The position numbers and the translations under genes are program-made. Source: Glebionis coronaria (lineage: Eukaryota > Streptophyta > Magnoliopsida > Asterales > Asteraceae). From it: a stretch of DNA of 64,000 bases. Below are positions 23,088 through 33,860 of this stretch, in pieces. The DNA is taken from contig JANFOE010002281.1 of assembly GCA_025667525.1 (NCBI GenBank), positions 1 to 64,000 on the forward strand, in the 5' to 3' direction. Numbering within the stretch: the first letter of the stretch is position 1; every line of letters starts with the position of its first letter. Below the pieces are notes generated by a model that had not been told where the DNA came from, made no database searches, and saw nothing but the letters and a program-made list of their open reading frames with translations.

Positions 23088-24028
23088 TGTTGTTGATGCT
23101 GCACCGAGATCCAACAAACCACAAGGCCACCCTGACGCGACTCGGGGTCCCTGTTTCTTGCTGCCGACCGAACCTAACCACAACGAGGCTTTAATTCTCG
23201 GTTGGTGGTACGAACCAAAATTAGACGAGAGCCATGGGGCTCTCGGTTGAGTGTCGGCCAAACAAAACCAACCCCAAAACCGACCCTTTTATGATTTCTA
23301 GGTTAAACCCACATGTTTATTACTTGTTTTTAACCTTAACATAATCATGTGTTCTTGATTGTAATTAAAAGAATAAAAAGAAAGGTTTAAAAAGGTTTAC
23401 AGAAAGCGTGAACAATTGAGAACCAATAGCACGAACACTAGCACTTGTTTTTAATTACCAAGATCAAACAACCACCTCCTTGTGGTGTGTGGTAGCCGGC
23501 GGCAAAGAGAGAGCAAAAGGAGGCTAAGTTTATTTTTTTTATCAATGTTCTGTGGAATGAAAAGGGTGTAACCCTTTTTGTCTAATTTAGTTAAAAACCA
23601 AAAATGGGCTTGGTCCCTCCCTTTGTCTTGGTGTCCGCGGCTATGAGGGGCCCACAAGGGAAACCTGAATGTTTTTCGTGTCTAGTATTTTACGTGTTCA
23701 TACGTTAGCATTCTCGTGGTATATCTTAATTAATTGTTCGTGTTATAAATAAATACTTGTACATAAACGATATTTATTGTATTATAATAAATACGTACGT
23801 AATTACATGTTCGTGATTTAATGTTCATGATTTCATGTTCGTGATTATAATTATTATGTTTAATAATTATCGTGTATATCACGTAGTTAATACTTATCGT
23901 GTAATAACACGTACGTAGTTTCTGTAATTAATATTCGTGACACGTCTTAGTGCTATAAAAGGAAAGTTTTAGTTTGTACTCATGTTTACTAAGTGTACTA
24001 TTCATGGTAAAAGCATGCGGGTTTTACA

Positions 24029-24513
24029 ACTTATTTTCTTAATAAGCGAACATGGACAATAATTTTTTTCCGTTTAAGTGTTTATGTTCGTTTATTTGAC
24101 CGATTAAAGTTAAATGAGCAAGCATGAACAAGGCTCTGTTCATGTTCGTCGAGTTCGTTTACAGCCCTAGCTGGTACAGTGGTTGGTTGGCTCGGCGTGA
24201 GACCATGGCGTCACCCACTGTACCGTGGCTCGTGTTTTCGGCCTCCAAGCTGTAAGTGCCAGCCGACTTTTTGGGCAATGGCACGAGTTCACGGTGTCAC
24301 AACTGCACTGTGACTTGCGTTTTCACTTTTTTGAACTTTTTTTTTTCAAATTATAACCGTTGGGTAACGGCTATTTTTGGTTTGGGTGATTTTTTGATCG
24401 TTTGAGGGGTTTTAATACCCTATTCTTTTGACTATTTTCACTATAAATACTCCATTTAACTATAAAAAATATATACCATTTTCTACAATATATTCACACA
24501 CTAGTTTCTCAAT
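24029..24513. other. Flank of Tekay-1 with inverted repeat and likely Harbinger 5' region
   Basis: Holds a perfect 10-base inverted repeat, GGTACAGTGG (24173-24182) and CCACTGTACC (24215-24224), followed by a TATA-like stretch and the start of the dead transposase. The 24031-24165 part (GTTCGTTTACAGCCC) looks like a dispersed repeat fragment. No gene is seen. Confidence 0.4.
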
Positions 24514-25212
24514 ATGAATGCCGAATTCCCAAATTGTCCGCTATTTACGAAAGCTATGATCAAGATGATATGAAATATTATGCACGATATCTTCAATATT
24601 AGAAACAACTAGATATGTTAGATGATGGAGAGCTCGAAAGTAGGGTTAACACCAGTCCGTCCGTTAGAACGTACATCCCACGTGAACAAGAAGTTGCGGA
24701 ATAAAAACTTATGTCTGATTACATTGGTGACTTTGACACTCCGCCAAAGTATTCGAAAAATCGTTTTCACCGAAGGTATCATATGAGTTCTATGCTTTTT
24801 AGAAAAACAGTTCATGTTATAAAAAATTACAATGCTCAACCATTACCCCTACTTTTATTTCTTTAGACAACGTTGTGATTGTATGGGTCATTTAGGTTTT
24901 ATCCCTACTATGAAATGCACGTCAGCAATACGCCAATTGACTTATGGTACAACACCCGGTTTACTAAATGAATAATTACAAGTAGTTGAACGTTGTTCTC
25001 ATGAATGTTTATGAAACTTTACTAAATGCATTAACGTATTATATGTAGAAGAGTATCTTAGAACGCCTAATTTTGAAGATATAGAGCATATTTATGAATT
25101 GCACAATAGGAAACATAATCTCCCTGGTATGCTCGATAGCATAGATTGTATGCATTGAGAATAGAGAAATTGTCTTAAAGCATTACATGGTCAATTTAAG
25201 TCGTGCGATAAT
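24514..25212 (+). pseudogene. PIF/Harbinger-type transposase (Plant_tran) relic
   Basis: The transposase of this superfamily is a DDE nuclease that cuts and pastes the element. The conceptual protein reads DYIGDFDTPPKYSKNRFHRR, MGHLGFIPTMKCTSAIRQLT, YLRTPNFEDIEHIYELHNRK and LPGMLDSIDCMH, close to the remembered plant Harbinger consensus. DCMHWEW is spoiled because both Trp codons are TGA (DCMH*E*RNC). Further stops follow MIKMI and precede LQVV. The sequence ends abruptly after GQFKSCDN, roughly half way through the usual protein. Dead and truncated. Confidence 0.75.
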
Positions 25213-25215
25213 TGT

Positions 25216-27147
25216 TGGAGAGAATGAGGTTCCCCTCCTTCGTGATGACTCCAGCCAGGGTTATTGGTCATCTCTCCACCTTGTGTAATATTGTAAGTAC
25301 TCTTCATCCTTACTTACTTGGCTAATGTTTTGTTCCTGTTTCCTTGTGCGCAGAAATGGACATCATGGACATTGTTAGAAGTCGTGCTCCCTTAGAACTG
25401 ATTGTGCTCTCCTGACCCCTCCGCGATAATGAGGCGCCGTTGAGTGCGAGGGCCGAAGAGCGCACAATGAACTTGGATGTTGAAGCTTCGTCCTCATCTC
25501 AAGTTCATGAGGTCCCCAACCCTGATCCACAGCAGGGTTTTGTTGCACCACGGCAGACAACCCCTCAAGAAGGTAACCCAAATCTATCATCACTGAATAT
25601 TACTGAAAATGTCGGGTTTGCTGCTGAAGAATACGAGATGCATGAGGATGCTACCACCAGTCTGTCTAGAAAAGACGTAGAGAGTCCCCCTCCTCTACCA
25701 GAAAAGTTGCGCGCCTGGAGATTGGGCAGCCTTCCACCACCTCGCCCACTCTTAAAAGGGAAACCACACCAGAGCATCCCGTAGAAGAGGATACTGGTCA
25801 CAATTTCCTAGAAATTCCTCCGAAGACCCCACCTACTATTGTCGATTTAAGGTACGTATCAAGAACTATCATTACACGCCTATCTGTCTTGATCTCTCTC
25901 TCTCTCTCTCTCTTAATTTAATATCCTATATTGTCGCCGTGCAGTCATGATGTTGAGAAACTTGTTCCCGCTGTGGTCACCACCCATAGCCCGTTTGTCG
26001 CGTCACCGAGTCATGAAAGGGATCTAACTAAGACCAGTGAGGGCTCTGTTGGAAATGACAATGTGTTCATTCTCGGTTGGTCTATTCCTTGATCTGATGG
26101 CTTGTCTAACACGTTTAACTATGATAACTTCTTGGATAACATCGTTCCGCTGGGGAGGGCATGGATGTTGAATGAGCTGAATGATGCCACCTTGGCTAAT
26201 GAAGTAAGTTATATCACCACGCACAACGTGACTCTGATGTCGCGTGTGAGGAGTAGGTTTTTGGAGTTGTCTGCTCAAGTGCGATCTGCTGAGGATAGGT
26301 ACGCACGGGTTACTGAGGAGAAAGATAGGGCACTTGCCGCTGCTCTAGAAAAGATCACCCTTGAAGAAGAGAGAGAAAAACATGATGCTTCAGTCATTCA
26401 CTCGTTGACAGAGGAGAAGAATGATCTTGATGTCTCTCTTACTGAAGAGCACGCCTAGCTACACCAACTTAAGGCCACTAATGCGAAAGCAATGAAGACG
26501 TTTGAGCTTGGGAAGGATAAAATGTTCACAGACATTGACTTGCTTGGCGCATTTGTTAAGGAGAAGATGCATAATCATGGTATCCAGCTGAATAGGTTGA
26601 GTGTCGAGTATGATGAAGAATTGTATCCTCGGTTAATGTCTAAAGTTGTTGAAAAAGGTGTCTGGTGCGCCGAGGCCTTCGACTGACTGCCATGGGTGCG
26701 CTCAAAGATCCAAATATGCGATTTTGCCGAATCTGTGATGGCTGCCATCGATGAAGGTACTTCTGTAGGCTTGGAATGAGCTCAAGAAGCCAAACTGATA
26801 TATAAGAGGCTCAAGGAGGTGACTTTCTATGATCCTTCAGCTAAATCTATGTTGACCGCTGCTATGGAAAAGATGAAGGTATGTCCTCTTCCTTCCTTTG
26901 GTATCGGGGATCAGATCAGGAGCTCCCTATGGAAATGGTAATGGAGGGATTAACCCTGGGGAGACACAAGGGGGAGGGTGCTGAGGCTCAGCCGGATTAC
27001 CACCTGAAGCCCAATATAGATCAATTGAAGGTGTCCATCTTTGCATATCCCTGCGATGTGCTCCAACCCTTTCATGTAGCCAGGCAGGTTCCTCTGTGTG
27101 AGGTGCTTGAGGCGCATGCTACGCGTGCTACTGTTAGCCATATTTAA
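25216..27147 (+). pseudogene. Dead intron-containing coiled-coil protein gene, function unknown
   Basis: I do not recognise a named family; it resembles coiled-coil genes often carried by plant transposons. Exon-like pieces are joined by plausible introns: acceptor at 25353, a GTACGT...TGCAG intron at 25852-25944 holding a CT microsatellite, and a GTATGT donor at 26879. The conceptual protein has a Pro/Ser-rich N-terminal part (DVEASSSSQVHEVPNPDPQQ). A long coiled coil follows (RVTEEKDRALAAALEKITLE, EEREKHDASVIHSLTEEKND), then a helical tail (AAIDEGTSVGLE). In-frame stops occur at about 26090, 26456, 26683 and 26777, so it is inactive. Confidence 0.5.
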
Positions 27148-27532
27148 AAAGATGGTCATATAATATACCGTTGCGAAGCTCGTGGAAAATGCTATTGATT
27201 GGTGTCTAGAGTTCTAATATTATGTTATGTATGTAACGAGAATTAGTCCTGAACACACAAATGAGGAAGGCCTTCCTAATATTGTACTCGTAGTATAAAA
27301 GGCCGTTTACACCTTATTTGTGTGTGTGATTTTCCATTATTTTAGTTTTAGAGAGAGGAACATGTTAGCTTTCTCTGACTAGGAAAAACACCATCTTTGT
27401 TTGTCTTTTCTTTTTCTCTAATCTAATCATTCTTCTTTTTGTTTTAATCTTTGTTCATCATCGTCATCTTAGATCTTGTTTTAGTTTTGTGTTCATCATC
27501 TTCATCCTAAACCCTCACGCGTCATAGATCTA
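27148..27532. other. No gene seen
   Basis: Contains TGTCTAGAG (27208) and a TATA-like GTATAAAAGG (27292). These could be part of an old copia-type LTR, but I find no second end or priming site. Confidence 0.3.
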
Positions 27533-27872
27533 TGTTAGAAATATGGTTTTGAGTATTTAGGAGGATTCAGTCACTTCGACATTATATTAGTTAGTAGCTC
27601 GTAGTCCTAGTAACTTTATATTAATCAAACAAGGAAAAGCCCAATCCATGTCATGTATGGACGGTCCATATTGTAAGCCCAAGCACGTCTTGTGGGCTTG
27701 GTATATAAACCCTCTCCTTAGTTGGAGAGGGTGTGGCTCACTTTAATCTTTCATATAGTAAAAGGTGTAACCTTTCATTTTCTCTCTCTAAAAGTGTGTG
27801 TTCACCATCTCTCTCTCTACTCTTTCTAGATCTAGATCCATATTAGATAAGCAAGGTTTACATAATCCTACA
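27533..27872 (+). repeat. 5' LTR of copia-1
   Basis: 340 bases, TGTTAGAAATATGG to ATCCTACA, with a TATA-like GTATATAAACCC near 27701 and TCTCTCTCT tracts. About 80% similar by eye to 45471-45787. Confidence 0.85.
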
Positions 27873-27874
27873 AA

Positions 27875-27887
27875 TGGTATCAGAGCC
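27875..27887 (+). other. Primer binding site (tRNA-iMet type) of copia-1
   Basis: TGGTATCAGAGCC two bases after the LTR end. Confidence 0.85.
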
Positions 27888-28110
27888 ATGGGATGAGTTG
27901 CTTAGTTTTTGTGTTTGTTTCATGAGTTTTTTTTATCCAAAAACCCTCGATCTAATTTTATTTTGTGGTCAAAGTCGTTATTGGTTTCTCCTACATAGTT
28001 GTGGTAGGGATTTGGTCACTTTGGATCGTCCAAAAACACAAAATTTTGGGGTGTTTGGATCGATTTTGGGAAAAATCTATGTTTTTTCACGTTTTGCGGA
28101 ACTAACAACC

Positions 28111-28403
28111 AAATTATTATTTTTTTTGGTAAGGGGACTATTTTCCCCGGTAGAATATATTAAACCTAAAACATTAAGTACAATGGAATATGGTTGAAGT
28201 ATTGTATTAACCTCAAGCAAGAGCTTAAACTACCAAGATCTTATGACATGCCATAGATCAACATTACATACCCTATAACGCCTATGGGGAAAAACCACCT
28301 AAGGGTACAAAGACACACAATACAACGACTCATAGAGAGAAAATCATAGAATCCGACAGTCTGCATTGTAGGGAAAGACTATCAACACTCCTAGTATGCT
28401 TCC
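28111..28403 (-). pseudogene. LINE C-terminal tail and 3' untranslated region
   Basis: This continues the LINE reading frame beyond the copia-N insertion for about ten residues before stops, then reaches the A-rich tail. It is shown by reading across the CTTCC duplication. Confidence 0.5.
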
Positions 28404-28716
28404 TGAAAGGCATCAAAAACCCACCATGGTTCGGGTGGTCGGGGATGATCAAAGAACATAGTAAACATGATGTTGTTCTAGTGAGAGAAAGTTAGAGAGA
28501 GGTGAAGGAATGTTATGTGTTTTATTTCAAGTGAAATGAAAAACAAGAAAAATGAACAAACTTTCACACCCCCATGGAGAGTCATGGGGGTATTTATAGG
28601 CCTAACAAACTAGGACTATACAACCTTTACATAATAAGCCCTTGTGTTTAGTAAATGATGTATATCTAGTCCAACTCACGTGAAAGGCGCCAGCTTACCA
28701 AAAAGTAAGTCTAACA
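28404..28716 (-). repeat. 3' LTR of copia-N
   Basis: Minus-strand TGTTAGACTTACTT to GCCTTTCA. It contains CCCCCATG-GAGAGT-CATGGGGG (28569-28590), a perfect hairpin beside the TATA-like CCTATAAATA on the minus strand. Confidence 0.85.
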
Positions 28717-30419
28717 ATCTCCCTCCAAGATGGTGACTCACGTGAGTTGGTTACAATGATTCCTACAAGCAAAAATAAAGAAAAATGATAAGCTTGCATT
28801 CCAGCATTCCTTGAGACAGTCTTCAGCGACCTTCATCTTCTTGAATACTCCATCTCTATTTCTTCAGCTTTGTAGAATCTAGTTGAGTTTTACTCCCTCC
28901 CAACTAGAAGGCCTTTCATAAAACAAGCAGTAAAGACTGCTCCCTCCCAAACAGATCATACAGAGGAAATCTGTGGGAGGTGATAACGTCATCAACATTT
29001 TCTCACAAATTGAAGCAATCCCAGTCTTGATTCTATGATAGATTACCAGAAGTACACACTCTATCCCAAACATGAAGTCAACCTGTAGCACCAGAGTCAA
29101 TTAAGTCCCGGAAATGCACATTTCTCCTGCTGGAACAATGATGATAAAAAGTTGCCACATCAAAGTCAATTAAGTCCCGAATGTGGTCAACTTATCCCTC
29201 TATGTAGAAACGGTAACACCAAAGTCAAGTGACCCCGCATGTACACATTTCTCCCTCCAGGATGATACCTATTAAGGGAATCATCCTTCATGTGTGTACG
29301 TGGTATGCCAACTATAACCGCTTACTTAGTAACCAATACTATGTGAGAAGATGTCAACAATATCTCTCTAAACAAAAATCTCTCAAGATCACCCCGAACT
29401 AAATCCCCTTATCAATTCTGTTGGCTATAGATAGTGACCACTGATGAAGATAACTCGATAATCCAAACTTGAAACTGAAGTAGAATTCCCCAAACTTGAT
29501 CTTAAGCTTGCACTATAGTAGAATGAAGAGCGATGCAGAGAAGTCTTAAACGTACCCCATACCAAAGGGCGGTATTAAAAAAGTACAACCTCTCTAAAGT
29601 ACCCTATAACAAAACAGGCGGTATATGAAAAGATACTACATCTCTTGAAGAAATCCACAACTGCAAGTGCGTGTGACACTGAGAACCGCAACGAAGCTCC
29701 CAAAAAATGATAGTTATCCATGTCGTCGTCCATCCTCCCCTTGACAATGGAAACTAGATACTTCAAGTCTTATTCATAACCGTATATGTTTGAACAAGTT
29801 ATCTTAGAAAGTCGTAAGTACTCCTTTCAAGATAAAATAAGAACGCCTCTGAAAAATCTCACTTCAACCTCAAATAAGTAGCATCGAATCATCTTCGTAA
29901 TCACATAAACCGTAATAGCCGTTAGGAATTTAGGTGAATTTTTGATAAGGATCGTTTTAGTGTAATGTACCGTGTGTGTTGTGTTTGTTGTGTTTGTTGT
30001 TCGTGAAGAAGTGTTATGAGCGAAAACGGATACCCGACCAGAATTTCACTGTTTAAACGGCATGCCAAAGTAATAAAATCAAGTCCCATAAGCCTTTGAG
30101 CTGACAAAATATTTTACCACTTGGTTCTTACGAAATACCCGGCTCAATCCAATAACCCCGTTAACCAATCCGACATGATTAATTTTGCAACATTCGGATA
30201 TTTAGTCAGTCGTCCCGAATTAAATTGCAAAAATAATCGGCCCCACTAAATATCTTCGGTAAATGTAGTGATTGGCCCGTCAAAAACTTTATCATATGCC
30301 AAAAATACACGGGACATCACACCAGTTTAACAAATCTTGTGTGAAACAATTCGTGTACTTGGCCCATCCTCACATATAATACCCGGGTCCAATAAGTGGC
30401 AAATAGGTATATGAGCACA
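28717..30419 (-). other. Copia-N interior, 3' part
   Basis: No protein is recognised. A triplicated 60-70 base unit (29085-29270) and a weaker duplication containing GGCGGTAT (29560-29640) are the only structure I see. Confidence 0.5.
29085..29270 (-). repeat. Triplicated 60-70 base unit in copia-N
   Basis: Three diverged copies start near 29086, 29155 and 29213, each with CACCAAAGTCAATTAAGTCCCG or a close variant. On the minus strand the first copy could be read as LIDSGAT, a copia protease-like motif, but the frame is not kept in the others. Confidence 0.55.
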
Positions 30420-31010
30420 TTGTATAATCCGCCCCAAATGGCCACGTAGATGCCACAATATAATCACATTCACCTTTGGAAAGTCCGCCGCCTGGCCACG
30501 TGTAAGTTGAAATTGTTTGGTCAACATAGAGATAACCGCCCCATTTTCTCTTGAAGGCCACGTGTGACCAAAAGAAACCACACAAAAAAAATCCAATGAG
30601 GTTGCAATATCTGGGGATATAAAATCTCACAGTCCAAATAATTCTCACAAGTTTCTAAACCTAATCTCATTTCATTGAAGAAACCGCCCCCATCTCCTCC
30701 TCTTTTCCTGACGAAACAAGCAAAGCAACTTCCCCCATTAATAAGTCCATCGAATCTTATAGACTCATCCAACTCAAAACATCTGCTAAACTTAGTTTAC
30801 ATCGCCCCAATTAACACATCCCCCCCAAAAAAATTAATCTCCTCCCATTAGACTTCGTAACCCATATCCTCCATTTGTCAACCCAAATTAAACACCAGAT
30901 TAACCACCATAAACCACAAAACCCGTATCAAATCGACGAAATCAGATTTGAAACGAGAAGAAGGTCAAGACAAAACAGGCATCAAGATCAAAACATGGTC
31001 TCGGGTAGGT
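30420..31010 (+). promoter_or_regulatory. Possible captured host promoter, 5' leader and first exon
   Basis: On the strand opposite to copia-N there are three GGCCACGT boxes: CACGTA at 30443, and perfect G-boxes CACGTG at 30497 and 30559. Each follows CCGCC-type sequence. A TATA box (ATATAAAA, 30617) is followed by a pyrimidine-rich leader and an ATG at 30995 with the splice donor GG|GTAGGT at 31005. This is the layout of a light- or ABA-responsive plant gene. The host gene is not identifiable from four codons, and capture is an inference. Confidence 0.4.
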
Positions 31011-31440
31011 TAACTAATTGAATGAGTGCATTGATTGATACCGAATTGAGCACTGATTATAACAAAGTTGTTAGAAATCAGTGGAAAAAATTCGTAAATT
31101 AAGAAGGGTTTAGGGTGACGAGGGGTTAGGATAGATTTGGGGATTTGATGTAGGAGTGAAAAGGCTGTGATTAAAAGAACAGAGTGTGAGAGTCACGGTT
31201 TTGGTCCTGGTATAGGTTTGATTAAGAGTGTCGGTTTGAGTGAGCATGTGACGGTTTCGAAAGAAACTAGTTTGCATGTTGTGGGAAAAAAAATGGGTTT
31301 TGGATTTACTGGTTGGTATGAGTCGATATTTTTTTTTTTTTTTTGAATGTTACAGATTATTGGATTTATGTAATGAATTATCTGATGGTTTTTAAAAGGA
31401 AATGAGTCTAAATCTGATATGTTAAATTAATTGATTTAAA
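31011..31440. other. Copia-N interior next to the promoter-like segment
   Basis: TG-rich sequence without a reading frame; could be the captured gene's first intron. Contains a T tract near 31330. Confidence 0.3.
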
Positions 31441-31800
31441 CTCATCGTAATGTTTTAATGATTTCCATCGCAATACTTTTCTTCCATCACAATAACCTGT
31501 GCCCATCGCAATGACCAAAATCCATCGCAATGTCATATTAGTTTGCTTTCATCGCAATGGGTCAACACAAAGAACCATCGCAATAAACACGAACCCATCG
31601 CAATATACACTTCCCTAGTACACCATCGTAAAGTCATCGGAAAAATTTGGGCAGCGTGACGACTTGACTACTTCCATTTCGATGAATCAGGCCATCCATC
31701 GCAATGAGGACAACCCAACCCATCGGAATGTAAAAAAAACCCATCGGAATACATCCGAAAAAGAAGCCGTCGCAATGAGTTCATCGTAATATTCCATCTG
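31441..31800 (-). repeat. CATTGCGATG repeat array in copia-N leader
   Basis: About 14 copies of CATCGCAATG or one-base variants (CATCGTAATG, CATCGGAATG, CATCACAATA) at irregular spacing of 15-50 bases. In the element's sense strand the core is ATTGCG. The array lies 350-720 bases downstream of the priming site. Confidence 0.75.
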
Positions 31801-32144
31801 CAAAGGGTTTTGACCCAATTTTTGAAACCCGAAAAAAATGGTACTGGACCGACCTTTTTTGTCCTTATCCCCATAAATAGGAGCAGATATGTATGAGGAC
31901 AGAAACACAAAAAACAGGGTAAAAATTGGGTGAAACAACTGTTTAACGAGGCACTTTTGACACCGAAATCAAATACAACTTGATACGAGAGATAAAAAAA
32001 AAATGAATCAAAATTTGATATTTTTTTTTAGATATGAAAATGGGGAAAAAAAATACCAACCATGAATCACCAGCAAAGTACGAATCTGACAAACATACCA
32101 CGAACACAAACACGAGTCACACGGATACAAGACACTCCCGGTTT

Positions 32145-32156
32145 GCTCTGATACCA
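32145..32156 (-). other. Primer binding site (tRNA-iMet type) of copia-N
   Basis: Minus strand TGGTATCAGAGC, two bases after the LTR end. Confidence 0.85.
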
Positions 32157-32158
32157 AT

Positions 32159-32471
32159 TGAAAGGCATCAAAAACCCACCATGGTTCGGGTGGTCGGGGA
32201 TGATCAAAGAACATAGTAAACATGATGTTGTTCTAGTGAGAGAAAGTTAGAGAGAGGTGAAGGAATGTTATGTGTTTTATTTCAAGTGAAATGAAAAACA
32301 AGAAAAATGAACAAACTTTCACACCCCTATGGAGAGTCATGGGGGTATTTATAGGCCTAACAAACTAGGACTATACAACCTTTACATAATAAGTCCCTGC
32401 ATATAGCAAAGGATATAAATCTAGTCCAACTCACGTGAAAGGCGCCAGCTTACCAAAAAGTAAGTCTAACA
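32159..32471 (-). repeat. 5' LTR of copia-N
   Basis: Same length and ends as 28404-28716. Differences cluster near 32396-32422. Confidence 0.85.
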
Positions 32472-32476
32472 CTTCC

Positions 32477-33848
32477 AACGACAAGACATAAGCTTGAGCC
32501 GAGTAACATTCAACACATCCTCAATAACTTTATCTGTAGATCTCTTCTCCTTCTGAAACAAACGATTGTTACGCTCTTGCCAAATGGAGTAGACTGTAGC
32601 AGCCAAAACTAACTTCGCCACAACACTACGAGAAGACTTCTTCATAGCAAACGGGATAATGCCTCTAATAATATCATCAATCATATGTCCCGAATTTGAA
32701 AGACCAACACTAGTCTTTACTTCGTCCCAAACCTTAGATGAGAAGTTGCATTCAAAAAATAAATGTTCATGATAATCAGTATGGAGCTCACAAAGGGGGA
32801 ATCTTAACGAACTAGCATCCACATGGTCCCAACACTTTAATCTATCCCGAGTTTTCAACTGACGCTTAATGACTAACCAAAGTAAAAATGCATGACGTTG
32901 AATATATTCCGCAAACCAAACCACATAATACCACGCGACCTTCTCACCACGAGGTCTTAAATCTTTCCAAACATAGTGTGTTGAAAAGTCCTTGACCATG
33001 CCATGACTATCTCGCTAAACAACTGAATCATTTGTACCAGCAATCAATCTCGGATCCGGAATCTCACCTAGCATAGGGTATTTGTTCAACCAGGTTGTAG
33101 GCCACGAGAGATGATCATCAACCAGCAGCTCACGAACCGTTCTACTCATAGTAAAACCCTCACGATGGATGTCCCTACTTGAAATAATGTTGGCCAGCGA
33201 GCTATGCATACACCAAGAATCTTGCCATGCACGCGTGGAAGCACCATCACCAAGCTTATGCCAAATGAATTGACGAAGAAGTGGGCGAAGTTGCAAAATA
33301 TTACGCCAACACCAAGTAATATTTCCCCGAATAGGAATGTCCCAAAAAATCCTACCCCGAAGCTTATACACTTGAATCCATTGCACCCATAAAGACTCCT
33401 TGCATGTAATAAGCTTCCGCACATGAGTAACCATTAGAGCTTGATTGAAAGGCTCCAATTTTCTAATACCAAGACCGCCTTCAGTTTTTTGGAGGCTAAC
33501 AACCTCCCACGCCACCTTAGCCTTTCCCCTACTCGACTTGCCTTGACACCATAAGAAACTATGCAAGAGATGTTCAATGTCAAGTATCACTCGGGCCGGT
33601 AGAATGAACACTGACGCCCATAACACATGGAGAGAACTGAGAACCGATCCAATAAGCTGAAGACGACCTGCTTTGGACAAGGCTTTGTTCTTCCAGTCAT
33701 CAATTCTGTTCTCAACTTTCTGACTAAGCTCTTTGCACTCATGATAAATCAGCCAAGATGAAATCAACGGGACTCCCAAATACTTGACCGACAGCCTTCC
33801 TTCCTCAAACGGTAAGATCTGAAGAATAGAAATCTTTACATGATTCAA
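32477..33848 (-). pseudogene. LINE reverse transcriptase C-terminal region and zf-RVT domain
   Basis: The thumb-side region is readable as ILPFEEGRLSVKYLGVPLIS, DDWKNKALSKAGRLQLIGSV and GGLGIRKLEPFNQALM, all usual in plant L1 proteins. The zf-RVT domain follows: AFLLWLVIKRQLKTRDRLKC, FPLCELHTDYHEHLFFEC and VYSIWQERNNRLF. The first Cys of the expected CPLC is Phe. A stop and frame change lie between 33000 and 33015. The frame enters the copia-N LTR at its end. Confidence 0.8.
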
Positions 33849-33860
33849 TATGTTACATAA

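Larger units (their letters stand above)
20467..24028 (-). mobile_element. Tekay-1: 5' end of a Tekay/Del-like chromovirus
   Basis: On the minus strand this is LTR (24028 to 20962), tRNA-Met priming site, leader of about 410 bases and the first 22 gag codons, then an abrupt join to Athila-2. The family call comes from LTR ends TGTAAAACCCGCATG...GGGGTGTTACA, the priming site, the gag start and the related element at 46722-64000, which has chromovirus-like polymerase remnants. No gag-pol body or 3' LTR is present in the window for this copy. Confidence 0.8.
20962..24028 (-). repeat. 5' LTR of Tekay-1
   Basis: 3067 bases, minus-strand TGTAAAACCCG to GGTGTTACA. It contains a tandem array of a 17-base unit (22190-22365), a long AT-rich stretch (22370-22800) and a GC-rich hairpin cluster (22893-23087). 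It is homologous but clearly diverged from the Tekay-2 LTRs. Confidence 0.8.
28404..32471 (-). mobile_element. Copia-N: complete non-autonomous copia-like LTR element
   Basis: 4068 bases bounded by 313-base LTRs and a perfect 5-base target duplication CTTCC (28399-28403 and 32472-32476). It has a tRNA-Met priming site (32145-32156) and a purine tract TTGGAGGGAGAT next to the 3' LTR. No gag or pol frame is present in the 3.4 kb interior, so it must borrow proteins from a relative. The interior holds an ATTGCG repeat array, a promoter-like host fragment and a short tandem repeat. The LTRs differ at about a dozen positions, so it is not very recent. Confidence 0.85.

Noticed and set aside
25892..25913. 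CT microsatellite
   Set aside because: Ordinary simple repeat in an intron; recorded with the gene remnant.
27202..27532. Possible extra copia LTR starting TGTCTAGAG with a TATA box
   Set aside because: No second end, priming site or target duplication could be found.
30327..30772. Overlapping minus-strand frames in copia-N
   Set aside because: They overlap each other and the promoter-like segment, and resemble no protein family.
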